The notes beneath the pieces are model-generated. The model did no database searches and had not been told where the DNA came from. It saw nothing but the letters and a program-made list of their open reading frames with translations. The translations under genes were made by a program, and so were the position numbers. Below, piece after piece: positions 26,920 through 35,457 of a DNA stretch of 64,000 nt; the stretch's first letter is position 1, and the number at the start of each line of letters is the position of its first letter. The DNA lies in NCBI GenBank assembly GCA_900317625.1, contig ONHK01000002.1, forward strand, positions 124,001-188,000, in the 5' to 3' direction. The DNA comes from an uncultured Treponema sp. (GTDB lineage Bacteria; Spirochaetota; Spirochaetia; Treponematales; Treponemataceae).

Positions 26920-26956
26920 TTTTTGCGAAAGTGTCATTTTGACATTTTCGCAAAAA
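26920..26956. other. 17-bp hairpin between pyrKD and methyltransferase genes
   Basis: TTTTTGCGAAAGTGTCA (26920-26936) and TGACATTTTCGCAAAAA (26940-26956) pair over 17 positions with one G-T and a 3-nt loop. No U-tract follows on either strand. The motif TGTCATTTTG recurs at 26959-26968. It could slow or end the pyrKD transcript, or be a protein-binding palindrome near the methyltransferase promoter. Confidence 0.5.
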
Positions 26957-26980
26957 AATGTCATTTTGCGGAGAATTCTT

Positions 26981-28846
26981 TTAGTGAGCAATTCCTCTGA
27001 TTTCTTCCAAGGTTTGAATTCCTTTGCGCTGCATGTATGCGGAAATTCCGTTGATACATTCAATCATTGTGAATGGGTTTGCAAATGTGTTTGTTCCGAC
27101 TTCTACAGCGGTTGCGCCGGCCATAACAAATTCAATCACATCTGACCATGTTGAGATTCCACCGATTGCAATAATTGGAACTTGCTTTTCTTGTGGAAGA
27201 TTTTTTATTGATTCATAAAGCTCGTAAATTAATCGGACGGCGATTGGGCGCACGGCAGGCCCGCCAAAACCAGCTTTGATTTTGTCAAAGACTGGTCGGC
27301 CTGTTTCAACGTCGATTGCAACTCCTTGGAAAGAATTGCAGAGGCTGATTGCGTCTGCGCCAGAATCAATGCATGCAAGTGCGACTTGGTTCAATTCTGG
27401 CGATTGCGGCGTTAGTTTTACCCAAAGCGGTTTTTTTGTTACAGCACGGACTGCGCTTACAACTGTGTTTGCGGAAGAACAGCTCATTCCGAATGCGGCT
27501 CCGCCGGCGCTTACGTTCGGGCATGAAATATTGAGTTCGATTACAGGAACTTGAGTTTTTTCAAGAAGTTTTGCGCCTTCCACATAAGTTTCTAGGCTTG
27601 AACCTGAAAGATTTGCTATTGCAACTGGCTTTAATTTTAGCATTTCAGGAAGTTCGTGTTCTATAAAGTGAGGGATTCCTGGATTTTGAAGTCCGATTGA
27701 ATTCATCAGGCCGCTTGGAGTTTCCCAAACGCGGATTCTAGAATTTCCTTGCCGTGGTTCAAGGGTGAGACCTTTTGAGGCGATTCCGCCAAGTTTGTTT
27801 ACATCAAAAATTGGCGCATATTCTGTTCCGAATCCGAATGTCCCAGAAGAACCGATAAGCGGATTTTGGAACTTGATTCCATTTATTGTTACGGATAAAT
27901 CCGGGGTTTTAGGGGCAGCGCCCTTAGGAGAAGGGGTAGGAGGCAACGAAGTGCCGACGAGGGGAAGGCTTTCCCCGTTCAATTTTGGTTTTATTCTTGA
28001 AGGTTCTGGTTTTGGGAATGAAAGAATTTTTGAGTCGAAAACTGGACCGTCCTTGCAGCAGCGAAGATTTCCTTTTGTGGTTGGAATTACGCAGCCAAGG
28101 CAAACTCCGACGCCGCAAGCCATTCGGGATTCCATGCTTAGCCAACATTGAACGCCGGCGGATTCTGAGATGGTTTTGATGTAATTTAACATTGGGGCTG
28201 GACCGCATGCGTAAACGGCTGAATATCCGCCTTTTTTGATTTTTTCTGCATCGATTGCGGCTGTAATCATTCCGTGCAGTCCGACGCTTCCGTCATCTGT
28301 GGTGATTGTGAGTTTTTCTGGATGAATATTTTCGAGTCCGTAGGAGCCGCTTTTGAACGAGGCGATAAAGTCGTAAGTTTTTGGTGGAAGTGATTCGGCG
28401 AAATTTGCGACTGGGGCAACGCCGATTCCTCCGCCGGCAATCAGAACTTTTTGGCTTTTTGCGTTTGTGGAAGCTGAATCTGCCGGGCGTGGGAAAATGT
28501 TTCCGAGCGGTCCGAGAATCTGAATTTTTTCGTCTGCATCAAGTGTGCAAAGTTCTTTTGTGCCTCTTCCTTTTAGCAGGATGAGAAAAGAGATTTCTGC
28601 GCCGCAAGAAGTTTTTTCAGCATGAAAAACGCTGATTGGGCGCGCTAAAAGCTGCTGGCTTTTTTCTGAACGAAGCATAAAAAACTGACCTGGAAGCGGC
28701 ATTCGCGCGTTTTCGCCGATTGTGTTTATTTTTAGACAAAATACGGAGCCGTCTGGTTTTGAGCCGGATACGCTTTCGCAAGAAGCTACAGTTCCTGTGG
28801 TAAAAACGGGATATGGAATGCCATTGCAGTCAGTGATTTGTTTCAT
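26981..28846 (-). CDS. pyrKD: Dihydroorotate dehydrogenase: PyrK-PyrD fusion (class 1B)
   Basis: A 621-aa single polypeptide that holds both subunits of the NAD-dependent class 1B enzyme, which oxidises dihydroorotate to orotate. Residues 1-285 are the PyrK electron-transfer part: FAD and NAD binding (GGGIGVAPVANFAESL) and the 2Fe-2S cysteines in MACGVGVCLGCV...RCC. Residues 318-621 are PyrD: SSGTFGFGTEY, then NISCPNVSAGG with the catalytic Cys, and AIGGISTWSD near the FMN phosphate site. The domains are usually separate genes, with pyrD or pyrK first. Residues 288-314, the Pro-rich linker, are encoded by a copy of the three-hairpin repeat. Pyrimidine gene pyrF lies upstream on the same strand, beyond the lipase gene. 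Confidence 0.95.
   Translation of the reverse strand: MKQITDCNGIPYPVFTTGTVASCESVSGSKPDGSVFCLKINTIGENARMPLPGQFFMLRSEKSQQLLARPISVFHAEKTSCGAEISFLILLKGRGTKELCTLDADEKIQILGPLGNIFPRPADSASTNAKSQKVLIAGGGIGVAPVANFAESLPPKTYDFIASFKSGSYGLENIHPEKLTITTDDGSVGLHGMITAAIDAEKIKKGGYSAVYACGPAPMLNYIKTISESAGVQCWLSMESRMACGVGVCLGCVIPTTKGNLRCCKDGPVFDSKILSFPKPEPSRIKPKLNGESLPLVGTSLPPTPSPKGAAPKTPDLSVTINGIKFQNPLIGSSGTFGFGTEYAPIFDVNKLGGIASKGLTLEPRQGNSRIRVWETPSGLMNSIGLQNPGIPHFIEHELPEMLKLKPVAIANLSGSSLETYVEGAKLLEKTQVPVIELNISCPNVSAGGAAFGMSCSSANTVVSAVRAVTKKPLWVKLTPQSPELNQVALACIDSGADAISLCNSFQGVAIDVETGRPVFDKIKAGFGGPAVRPIAVRLIYELYESIKNLPQEKQVPIIAIGGISTWSDVIEFVMAGATAVEVGTNTFANPFTMIECINGISAYMQRKGIQTLEEIRGIAH
27907..27980 (+). repeat. 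GC-rich three-hairpin repeat, copy B, inside pyrKD
   Basis: Same order of elements as copies A and C: GGGGC-agc-GCCC, then GGCA-acgaag-TGCC, then GGGGAA-ggct-TTCCCC. Against copy C (GGGCAA...TTGCCC and CGCA...TGCG) the stems change on both sides together. It lies in reverse orientation within the pyrKD reading frame without disrupting it and encodes the linker LPLVGTSLPPTPSPKGAAPK. Confidence 0.85.
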
Positions 28847-28876
28847 TTTTCAGTTTCCTTAAAATTAATTTTTTGT

Positions 28877-28909
28877 AGGTTGAATTTATAAAAACTCGAA
28901 ATTCAATCT
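28877..28909. terminator. Inverted repeat between lipase and pyrKD genes
   Basis: AGGTTGAATTT (28877-28887) and AAATTCAATCT (28899-28909) pair over 11 positions with one G-T. It lies beyond the 3' end of the lipase gene (minus strand). The flanking tract is A-rich rather than U-rich, so termination is uncertain. Confidence 0.35.
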
Positions 28910-28975
28910 AAAATTATACTATAAATATAATCTTTCTTGAATATAAGGCAAACTTTAAAATTTTGCTTGCAAAAT

Positions 28976-31207
28976 CTAAAAACGTATTCCGAATCTTATT
29001 GACGGATGAAGGTCAACGGAATCTGAAAATGAAATTGCTCCAAAATTATTATCGCGGACTTCGTTATAAAAAGCTGTGTCGTTGAAATTATCAATATGAA
29101 AATCAAATACGCTGGAAATAAAAACTGAAAATCTTCGGAGCGGCTTGAATTCCAGGGAAATTCTGGCTTCTGGAACAAAATTAAATCTGTGGTCGCCGTT
29201 TTCTATGTCCGAGAAAGCCCAAAGAAATTTTCCGTTCATGGAAAAATCTAAAAGTGTTCGGCTAATTAAAGTTTCTTCGTGGCCAATTCCAAAATTCAAG
29301 TTGATTGATTTTCCTAAATCACTTAATGATTGTCCTGTAAGCACTGAACCGTGAACGCGGCGGCTTCCGATTTTTATTCCACCTTCAAAAAGTCCGTCTG
29401 TGTCTACAGAAACTTCCGGTTGGATGCGGAAAACGTCTTGTTGCTTTAGTTTTCCAGTTTTTACAAGTGTTTTTGTTATTTTTGAATTATTTTTGACCGC
29501 AGAAATTTTTTCCTGCTCAAGAGTTTCTTCTCCAACTGTAAATGTGTATGCGATTCCTTTGTGCGGATAAACATATTTTTTGGGGCAAACTTCTGTAATG
29601 TATCCTTCTGCGTCGTAATGTTCAACTTTTAGCGGAATTGGCGTTGGAAGAATACTGTCCTTGTAGATTACAACAGAATAACTTTGGCTTGAAGGAAATC
29701 CGATTACAGTTCCTGTTGGAGATGGAACAGCAAGAATCGGAATTCTTATGCTTTTTATTACAGGAAGCCCGTCAGCAATTTTTAGAACCATATTTCCGTG
29801 GCAATCAAAAACTGCACATTCATAAGCACCATGGATTACAAGTCGGCTACTTTTTGCGTCGGAAAAAGCTTTGTTTTCATCAAGTGCAAGAAGCCAGCTT
29901 AGGTAATTTGAGCAACAGTGCATGTCGAAAAATGCAAATTCTGAATAATCAAGGAATCCTCCTGTTGCTTTGTTGATTGATTTTCCGATTGTTGCAAAAA
30001 GTCCGCGGTCTTTTTTTGTTTCTTTTTCAGATTGGGCGGTTGTTTCTATTTTTTGTTCATCTGTGGCAGAATTTTCTGTTTGGTCAGTTTCTTCCGGGTA
30101 AATTTTGTAAAATATTTTTTCACCTTGAGTTCTAAGACTGATTGGAGCATCGTAGTATTCATTTACATTTGGATACAAAGTTGAAAGAAGTCTTGTTACA
30201 AGAGAAGGAATATATGTTCCAGTTTTGAATGGATAATATTCACGGTGCATAATTTGAGAAAAATATTTGTTTACTTTTGGAATATAATCATTTGTGTAAA
30301 TTTCAGGGTTTGTGTTCCAATAATTTGCAAAGACTTTTGACTGGCCGAATTTTCCATAGTTCCATTCCTTTTTTTTGTTGTAAATTTTTAGTGGAACGGT
30401 TGGAACTATGTCTTCTGGATTTATGATGTTCCAGATAAAATTGTATTTTGGGTCTGTAACTTTTTCTTGCTGGGAAACATTTGGAGCTGCAAAAGTGTAG
30501 ACGTAAATATTTTCCGTGTCAAAATAACCTTGGTCAGCGAGTTGTGCGCCAAGAAGATTTGAAAGTGCCGCGCCTCGGCTATGTCCTGTGATTAAAAAAT
30601 AAGTTGTGTTCGGGTCAATTTTTCTTTTTAAAAGATAATAAATCAGTGCTTTTTGAATCAATGTCTGAGTGCGGAAAAATCCTTCGTGAATTAAAGTTGA
30701 TTCGTGCGTTGAATCCGCTACATTCGCGTTGGAAATCCATTCCGGCGCAGAATATGGAGTTCCGCGGATTGTAAGAAAAATCAGCGTACGTTTGCCTCTT
30801 GCGCTGTTGATTTCTTTTGAGGCGATGCTGAAAGCGGCCTGATCTTTTTCAAGACCAGGAGCTTTATAGTCAAGTTGATAATGAAATTCCATGTTTTTTT
30901 CTGGAACGCCTAATTTTTTGTAGACATTTTTTAACTGGTTCAAGTCTGGATCAGTTTTTAGGTTTACATAAGAAACTTCTGAAAGCGCGCAGGCAATTTT
31001 TGCAAGTCCATGATTGTAAATTGTCGGGGAATTTTCGCCGAACCAATGCTCATTCCATTCAAAAGGAATTTCAACAGGCGTTTCAAATCCGGTTTCTTCA
31101 GAATTAATTGGAAGAATAACTGTTTCCGCAGAAAGAGCCAATTTTGCCAAACAAAAAATAGAAAATACAAAAATATTTTTTTTACTTAGAAATTTCATTT
31201 TTTTCAA
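28976..31207 (-). CDS. Class 3 lipase family protein with C-terminal beta-rich domain
   Basis: 743-aa exported protein with a signal peptide (cleavage near SAETV, residue 27). Residues 120-330 are an alpha/beta hydrolase of the lipase class 3 family: G208-H-S-R-G with nucleophile Ser210, Asp266 in NPEDIVPTVP, and a candidate catalytic His321. Residues 330-600 are of unknown type and include SPTGTVIGFPSSQSYSV, which looks like a repeat-rich beta domain. The last 150 residues alternate polar and hydrophobic residues and end in GIRF with a C-terminal Phe, as outer-membrane beta-barrel strands do. It may be a surface-anchored esterase; the barrel is an inference. Confidence 0.82.
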   Translation of the reverse strand: MKKMKFLSKKNIFVFSIFCLAKLALSAETVILPINSEETGFETPVEIPFEWNEHWFGENSPTIYNHGLAKIACALSEVSYVNLKTDPDLNQLKNVYKKLGVPEKNMEFHYQLDYKAPGLEKDQAAFSIASKEINSARGKRTLIFLTIRGTPYSAPEWISNANVADSTHESTLIHEGFFRTQTLIQKALIYYLLKRKIDPNTTYFLITGHSRGAALSNLLGAQLADQGYFDTENIYVYTFAAPNVSQQEKVTDPKYNFIWNIINPEDIVPTVPLKIYNKKKEWNYGKFGQSKVFANYWNTNPEIYTNDYIPKVNKYFSQIMHREYYPFKTGTYIPSLVTRLLSTLYPNVNEYYDAPISLRTQGEKIFYKIYPEETDQTENSATDEQKIETTAQSEKETKKDRGLFATIGKSINKATGGFLDYSEFAFFDMHCCSNYLSWLLALDENKAFSDAKSSRLVIHGAYECAVFDCHGNMVLKIADGLPVIKSIRIPILAVPSPTGTVIGFPSSQSYSVVIYKDSILPTPIPLKVEHYDAEGYITEVCPKKYVYPHKGIAYTFTVGEETLEQEKISAVKNNSKITKTLVKTGKLKQQDVFRIQPEVSVDTDGLFEGGIKIGSRRVHGSVLTGQSLSDLGKSINLNFGIGHEETLISRTLLDFSMNGKFLWAFSDIENGDHRFNFVPEARISLEFKPLRRFSVFISSVFDFHIDNFNDTAFYNEVRDNNFGAISFSDSVDLHPSIRFGIRF

Positions 31208-31281
31208 CTTTTAGATTGATTTTTGATTTTGGAGAATTTTTATTCCCGGCGTTTGTTTTATTTGCACCGGGAGTTTATCTT

Positions 31282-32211
31282 CTAAAGATTCGCTTTTGCG
31301 TTCAATAAATCTTGTTTGCTGAAAAGGGCATTTTTTGCGGCTGAATCAGCAATATCTGCAAGGCTCAAAGAACCTGAATCTCGTTTTTCTGCGAGTTCTG
31401 AATCTTTTTTCCATGCGCAAAGGATTCCTCGACTTGAATTTACTGTTCCTCCGCATTTGTCTAGCAATGTTGCGGCGATTCGGGCAGCTCCACCTTGAGC
31501 GCCATAACCTGGAATCAAAAAGAATGTTTCAGGATATTTGTCGCGAAGTTCGCGGGCGTCTTTTTCTTGGGTTGCGCCAACAACTGCTCCGATTGGGCCG
31601 CAAGTCTGTTCTGCATAATTTGATTTGAATTCATTGTTTATGTTTGCAATTTCGTTTCCAACTCTTTCCAAAAGAAGTCCGCCGTTTTTTAATTCCTGAT
31701 GTTCAATATCTGTCATTCCCGGATTTGAGGTGCAAAGAAGTACAAAAGCACCTTTTCCACCTTTTTCTGGGGCTGCATAATTTGTAAAAGGTCTGAGAGT
31801 ATCAAAACCCATGTAAGGATTGATTGTGATTATGTCTGTTTCAAAATCGCCGGAAAAATGGGCACGCGCATAAGCATCGGCGGTTGCGGCAATATCTCCG
31901 CGTTTTATGTCGCTGATTGCAATAAGTCCTGCGTTTCTAACGGCTTTTAAAGTTTCTGCGTAAACTTTCATTCCTTTTAAGCCCATTGCCTCATAATAAG
32001 CGATTTGAACTTTACAGCAGCAGGCACTTTTGTCGCTTACAATCCGGCGGATAATTTCCTTGTTATAAGCAAGAACTGCTTCTTCCGGTGAGCCAACAGC
32101 CTTGATAACTGATTCTGGAAGATACGATGGATCTGTGTCCAAGCCAACGCACAAAGGACCTCGTTCTGCGGCGAGTTCTTGTAAAATCTGCATATTATGT
32201 TTTGTAATCAT
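31282..32211 (-). CDS. pyrF: Orotidine 5'-phosphate decarboxylase
   Basis: Final step of UMP synthesis. The 309-aa protein has the longer form typical of the PyrF group with N-terminal GLDTDPSYLP, the catalytic DIKRGDIAATADAYARAHF (with the Asp-Lys-x-x-Asp set) and a C-terminal IPGYGAQGG phosphate-binding loop. Start ATG at 32211. It follows ecfT by 22 bp on the minus strand, so it may be transcribed with the biotin transporter genes, which would put a pyrimidine enzyme behind a biotin-type operator unless an internal promoter exists. Confidence 0.95.
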   Translation of the reverse strand: MITKHNMQILQELAAERGPLCVGLDTDPSYLPESVIKAVGSPEEAVLAYNKEIIRRIVSDKSACCCKVQIAYYEAMGLKGMKVYAETLKAVRNAGLIAISDIKRGDIAATADAYARAHFSGDFETDIITINPYMGFDTLRPFTNYAAPEKGGKGAFVLLCTSNPGMTDIEHQELKNGGLLLERVGNEIANINNEFKSNYAEQTCGPIGAVVGATQEKDARELRDKYPETFFLIPGYGAQGGAARIAATLLDKCGGTVNSSRGILCAWKKDSELAEKRDSGSLSLADIADSAAKNALFSKQDLLNAKANL

Positions 32212-32233
32212 AATTTTATTATATCGTTTTTTT

Positions 32234-32920
32234 TTATGAAATTCTATTTGTTACGGCGCGGCGAACTTCTTCCGCGTATTGCAGCATATTCAGAAAGAGG
32301 GCAGTTATTTGCGCATTTATTGCGTTTATTGAAAATTTTGGTTTACCTTTTTTGTTGAGTCTGGAACGAGCTGTGGCTGCGGTACGGATTTTGTTCCATT
32401 CTGAAAAAATTTCCGGGATAAAAGTGATTGTTATCGAAAGCAGCATTGCAGAATTCAATTTTTTAAATGAAGGAATTATTTTGCAGATTTTATTTTCTAG
32501 TCCGCAAAGCGTGTCCATGATTTCAAGTTTTGAAGTTGTTTCAAAAACGATTAAGGAAAACAAAGCCGTTACAAAAAATCTGAAAGTATAAAGCAAATCT
32601 GAAAAAAGTGCGCTGTAGTTTTGGGAAAGAATCGAAACCGAGGAAAAAAGTATTGCAATCCAAAGCAGGAATCTTAATCGGAGAAGACTTTTAAAAGGTG
32701 TTTTTGCAAGAAAAAAGAAGATTGCGGTAAAAAAGAAGTAAAAAAAAGTGCGAATCCATGGAATATATTGAACAAAATTTTCGTTTTTAAACCAGAGTGA
32801 AGAATTGCTGAACGTCCGTAACGTTACAAAAAGCATAAGAACGATTTTTATTCCGCATGGAATTTTGTGGATTAATGAATTTTCGTTTCTATAGCTGAAA
32901 ATCGCCGGATTTTTTTTCAT
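32234..32920 (-). CDS. ECF transporter transmembrane subunit EcfT (BioN-like)
   Basis: Energy-coupling factor T subunit of 228 aa, with five or six membrane segments. It links the ATPase to the substrate-binding S component. The coupling motif is AATARSRLNKKGK near the C-terminus, an Ala-Arg-Ser signature. Start is taken as ATG 32920 (MKKNPAIFSYRNENSL); the longer frame from 32950 overlaps the upstream ATPase gene by 16 bases and begins with TTG. Together with EcfA and BioY upstream this forms a complete dedicated biotin uptake system, gene order bioY-ecfA-ecfT. Confidence 0.88.
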   Translation of the reverse strand: MKKNPAIFSYRNENSLIHKIPCGIKIVLMLFVTLRTFSNSSLWFKNENFVQYIPWIRTFFYFFFTAIFFFLAKTPFKSLLRLRFLLWIAILFSSVSILSQNYSALFSDLLYTFRFFVTALFSLIVFETTSKLEIMDTLCGLENKICKIIPSFKKLNSAMLLSITITFIPEIFSEWNKIRTAATARSRLNKKGKPKFSINAINAQITALFLNMLQYAEEVRRAVTNRIS

Positions 32921-32934
32921 TAGTTGCTCTGTTT

Positions 32935-33660
32935 TTATTTGTTGCCCCAAAAAAGTTCGGAAATCGAATTTGGTCGTTCCAAAGGATTTTTGATTCCGAA
33001 TTTGTTAAGATCAAGTTTTAGACCTTCTTCTGGAGTTCCGGAAAATTTGATTTCGCCTTTATCAAGAATTACAAATCGGTCGGCAAGTCCCAAAATTTTT
33101 TCAAGTTCATGCGTAAGAACGATGATTGTTTTTTGCGCAGCTTTTAGTTTTTTTAGAATTTCGCAAACGCTTTGAACGCCCGGAAAATCAAGATTTGCAA
33201 AAGGTTCGTCAAAAATAAAGATTTCTCGGTTCATTGCAAGAATTCCTGCAACCGCAAGTCTTCGTTTTTCTCCGCCGCTCATTTGTCTTGCCGGGGCAAA
33301 ACGACGTTCGTAAAGTCCGACTGATTTTAAAGTTTCCTCAACTTTTTTTTTAATCTCTTTTTTTTGAATTTTTTGGTTTTTCAGACCGAAAGAAACATCT
33401 TCAACTGGAGTTTCTCCAAGAATCTGCGCATCCGCATCCTGAAAGACAAGCCCGACTCCCGATTTTGGAACGGAAATCTGCCCGCAAGTCGGTTCATCGA
33501 GCTGCGCAATCAAAGACATAAGAACGCTTTTTCCAGAACCATTTCTTCCGCAGACAACAATAAATTCTCCGCGGAAAACTTCCAGCGAAATGCCTTTTAA
33601 GGCAACTACATTTGAAAATTTTCGAGAGACATTTTTTATTTGAAGAATTGGTTCTGTCAT
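32935..33660 (-). CDS. ECF transporter ATPase subunit EcfA (BioM-like)
   Basis: 241-aa ABC ATPase that powers biotin import. It contains Walker A GRNGSGKS, Q-loop QDADAQILGETPVEDVSFG, signature MSGGEKRRLAVAGIL and Walker B IFIFDEPFANLD, then the H-loop His in IVLTHELEKIL. Only one ATPase is encoded, as in BioMNY systems, where a homodimer works. The start lies two bases after the stop of bioY, so expression is coupled. The ecfT start lies 14 bases downstream of this stop. Confidence 0.93.
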   Translation of the reverse strand: MTEPILQIKNVSRKFSNVVALKGISLEVFRGEFIVVCGRNGSGKSVLMSLIAQLDEPTCGQISVPKSGVGLVFQDADAQILGETPVEDVSFGLKNQKIQKKEIKKKVEETLKSVGLYERRFAPARQMSGGEKRRLAVAGILAMNREIFIFDEPFANLDFPGVQSVCEILKKLKAAQKTIIVLTHELEKILGLADRFVILDKGEIKFSGTPEEGLKLDLNKFGIKNPLERPNSISELFWGNK

Positions 33661-33662
33661 TT

Positions 33663-34277
33663 TTATGCCAAATAATTTTTTACAATCGGGTAAAGTTTTT
33701 TAGCAAGCGGAATCATAATAATCAGCTTGATAATATTTCCTGGAATAAATGGAATTAAAACATAGCTTAAAACTTTTGACATTTCAAGGTCTGGCTTTAC
33801 ACGGTGAAATCCTGCGATTCCAAGTGCAAAACATACGACTGTGGCAACAATTGCCGCAAGCGCAAAGAAAATCCAGTTTAAAATATTGGTTTTTGCAGAA
33901 AATTCTGTTGTAGTCGCATCTGCCGGGACTTCTTTGTAAGGATTTTTTACAAGAAAATGAACTATAAGTCCACCTGCAAGCGCTGCAATCATATAGCCAA
34001 CAAGAAATCCTCCTGTTGGTCCGTTTAAGATTTTATCAAATCCGCCTTTTCCCGAAAAAACAGGAAGTCCAAAACTTCCCAGAACAAGAAAAATAAAAAC
34101 TGAAAGTGTTCCGTAGATTGGACCAAGAATAAGTCCGCTCAGCATTGCCATCATATCTTGAATTACGATTGGAACTCCACCTGCAAGCGGAATTTGAATA
34201 AAACATCCAGCGCAAACAAAAGCGGCAAACAGAGCAACAAGAATTGCGCGTTTGCCGATAGAATTTGATTTGTTCAT
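33663..34277 (-). CDS. bioY: Biotin transporter S component BioY
   Basis: 204-aa membrane protein with about six segments that binds biotin. Diagnostic stretches are VPIVIQDMMAMLSGLILGPIYG, FGLPVFSGKGGFDKILNGPTGGFLVGYM, all typical of BioY. It is the first gene of bioY-ecfA-ecfT. Its start codon is at 34277, with AGAGG nine bases upstream; the ribosome-binding site and the -10 box are embedded in a BirA-type operator, which suggests that biotinylated BirA represses the unit when biotin is plentiful. Confidence 0.94.
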   Translation of the reverse strand: MNKSNSIGKRAILVALFAAFVCAGCFIQIPLAGGVPIVIQDMMAMLSGLILGPIYGTLSVFIFLVLGSFGLPVFSGKGGFDKILNGPTGGFLVGYMIAALAGGLIVHFLVKNPYKEVPADATTTEFSAKTNILNWIFFALAAIVATVVCFALGIAGFHRVKPDLEMSKVLSYVLIPFIPGNIIKLIIMIPLAKKLYPIVKNYLA

Positions 34278-34314
34278 AATTGTTAACCTCTTTGTTTAAC
34301 AAAAGGTAACAATT
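34278..34314 (-). promoter_or_regulatory. BirA-type biotin operator upstream of bioY
   Basis: AATTGTTAACC (34278-34288), 16-bp spacer, GGTAACAATT (34305-34314). The arms match the known BirA half-site (TTGT-AACC facing GGTT-ACAA) apart from one missing T in the right arm. The spacer fits the 14-16 bp expected. The site covers the Shine-Dalgarno sequence and the -10 box of bioY. Confidence 0.8.
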
Positions 34315-34331
34315 ATGAGTATTTTGGTCAA
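34303..34331 (-). promoter_or_regulatory. Promoter of bioY-ecfA-ecfT
   Basis: On the minus strand: -35 TTGACC (34331-34326), 17-bp spacer, -10 TACCTT (34308-34303). The -10 box lies inside the right arm of the BirA-type operator, so repressor binding would block RNA polymerase. Confidence 0.65.
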
Positions 34332-34349
34332 TAATTTTGGTACGCCGAT

Positions 34350-35444
34350 TTATTTTTTTAGCAATGCGGCAAAAGGATTGTAAGTTTCGCCGTCAGAATC
34401 GTTGTGGGTGCTGAAATATTCGCTCGCTTCTTCATCCTGTTCGTTTGATGTGCTTGGAACAAGAGAAATTCTTCGGTTTGCGGCATCAATTTCTTTTATT
34501 ACAACAGACATTGGCTGACCGACGCTGAACTTTTTCTTAAGGTTTGTGTTTCGGTCAACGCCAAGTGCAGAAATATGAACAAGTCCGTCAATTCCGCTTT
34601 CAAGGTTGATGAAAACACCGAAATCTGTTACGCGGGAAATTTTTCCGTCAATTTTTTGTCCTTTTGAAAAATGTTCGTTTACAGTTTCCCACGGACTTTT
34701 TATCAATGCTTTTGTGCTGATGGAAACGCGTTCTTTGTCCCAGTCTGTGCTGATTACTTTTGCAGTTACTTCTTGTCCAACTTCAAGAACTTTTGAAATG
34801 TCTGTTACGCGGTCTAAAGAAATTTCTGAGATTGGAAGCAATGCCTGGAATCCGTCAACATCAACAAAAGCACCGAATGACTGAAGACTTTTTACAGTTC
34901 CGGTAACGATTGAGCCGACTGCAATTTTTTTGCTAAGTCCAGAAAGTTGATTCTGGTGTTCTTCTTCCAAAACTTTACGATTTGAGACGACAAGTTTTTT
35001 TCCGCCATCTTTGTATTCCTGGATTATAAAAGTAAGAGTTTTTCCGATAAAATACGCTGGCTCTTCTTTCTGGCGGAATCCCATCTGTGAATAAGGGCAG
35101 AATGCGCGGGAAGAACCGACTGTTACTTCAAATCCGCCTTTGATTTCTTTTTCAACATGACCTTCTACAGGAATATGATTTTTGAATGCGTTTTCAAGCA
35201 TTGAATCGTCTGCGGATTGACCTGCGATTTTTGTTGTGAATCGGTTTTCTCCGTTTTTTTCACCAAGATAGAAAGCCTTGATTTTGTCGCCGGCTTTTAC
35301 AGAAATATTTCCGTCTGCATCCGCAAATTCTGCACTGGAAATAACGCCTTCGCTTTTTGCGTTTAAATCAATAAATATAGTGTCGCCACTTATCTGCACG
35401 ATTGTTGTTTCAATTTCTTGACCGGGAGTTAATTTTTCAAACAT
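34350..35444 (-). CDS. S1 RNA-binding domain protein (RpsA-like, four S1 repeats)
   Basis: 364-aa protein made of four S1 (OB-fold) repeats: about residues 5-70, 92-160, 178-250 and 262-335. Repeats 3 and 4 are the clearest (GTVKSLQSFGAFVDVDGFQALLP and GKISRVTDFGVFINLESGIDGLVHIS). Repeat 2 is divergent. An acidic tail (NEQDEEASEYF) closes the protein. It resembles ribosomal protein S1 but is shorter than the six-domain E. coli form; many bacteria also have such a paralogue, so ribosomal function is uncertain. It ends 72 bp before the bioY start and lies 13 bp after metF. Confidence 0.85.
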   Translation of the reverse strand: MFEKLTPGQEIETTIVQISGDTIFIDLNAKSEGVISSAEFADADGNISVKAGDKIKAFYLGEKNGENRFTTKIAGQSADDSMLENAFKNHIPVEGHVEKEIKGGFEVTVGSSRAFCPYSQMGFRQKEEPAYFIGKTLTFIIQEYKDGGKKLVVSNRKVLEEEHQNQLSGLSKKIAVGSIVTGTVKSLQSFGAFVDVDGFQALLPISEISLDRVTDISKVLEVGQEVTAKVISTDWDKERVSISTKALIKSPWETVNEHFSKGQKIDGKISRVTDFGVFINLESGIDGLVHISALGVDRNTNLKKKFSVGQPMSVVIKEIDAANRRISLVPSTSNEQDEEASEYFSTHNDSDGETYNPFAALLKK

Positions 35445-35457
35445 ATATTTTTCCTTC

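Noticed and set aside
26920..26956. Intrinsic terminator of pyrKD
   Set aside because: The stem is good, but neither strand has a following U-tract, so I list it only as a hairpin.
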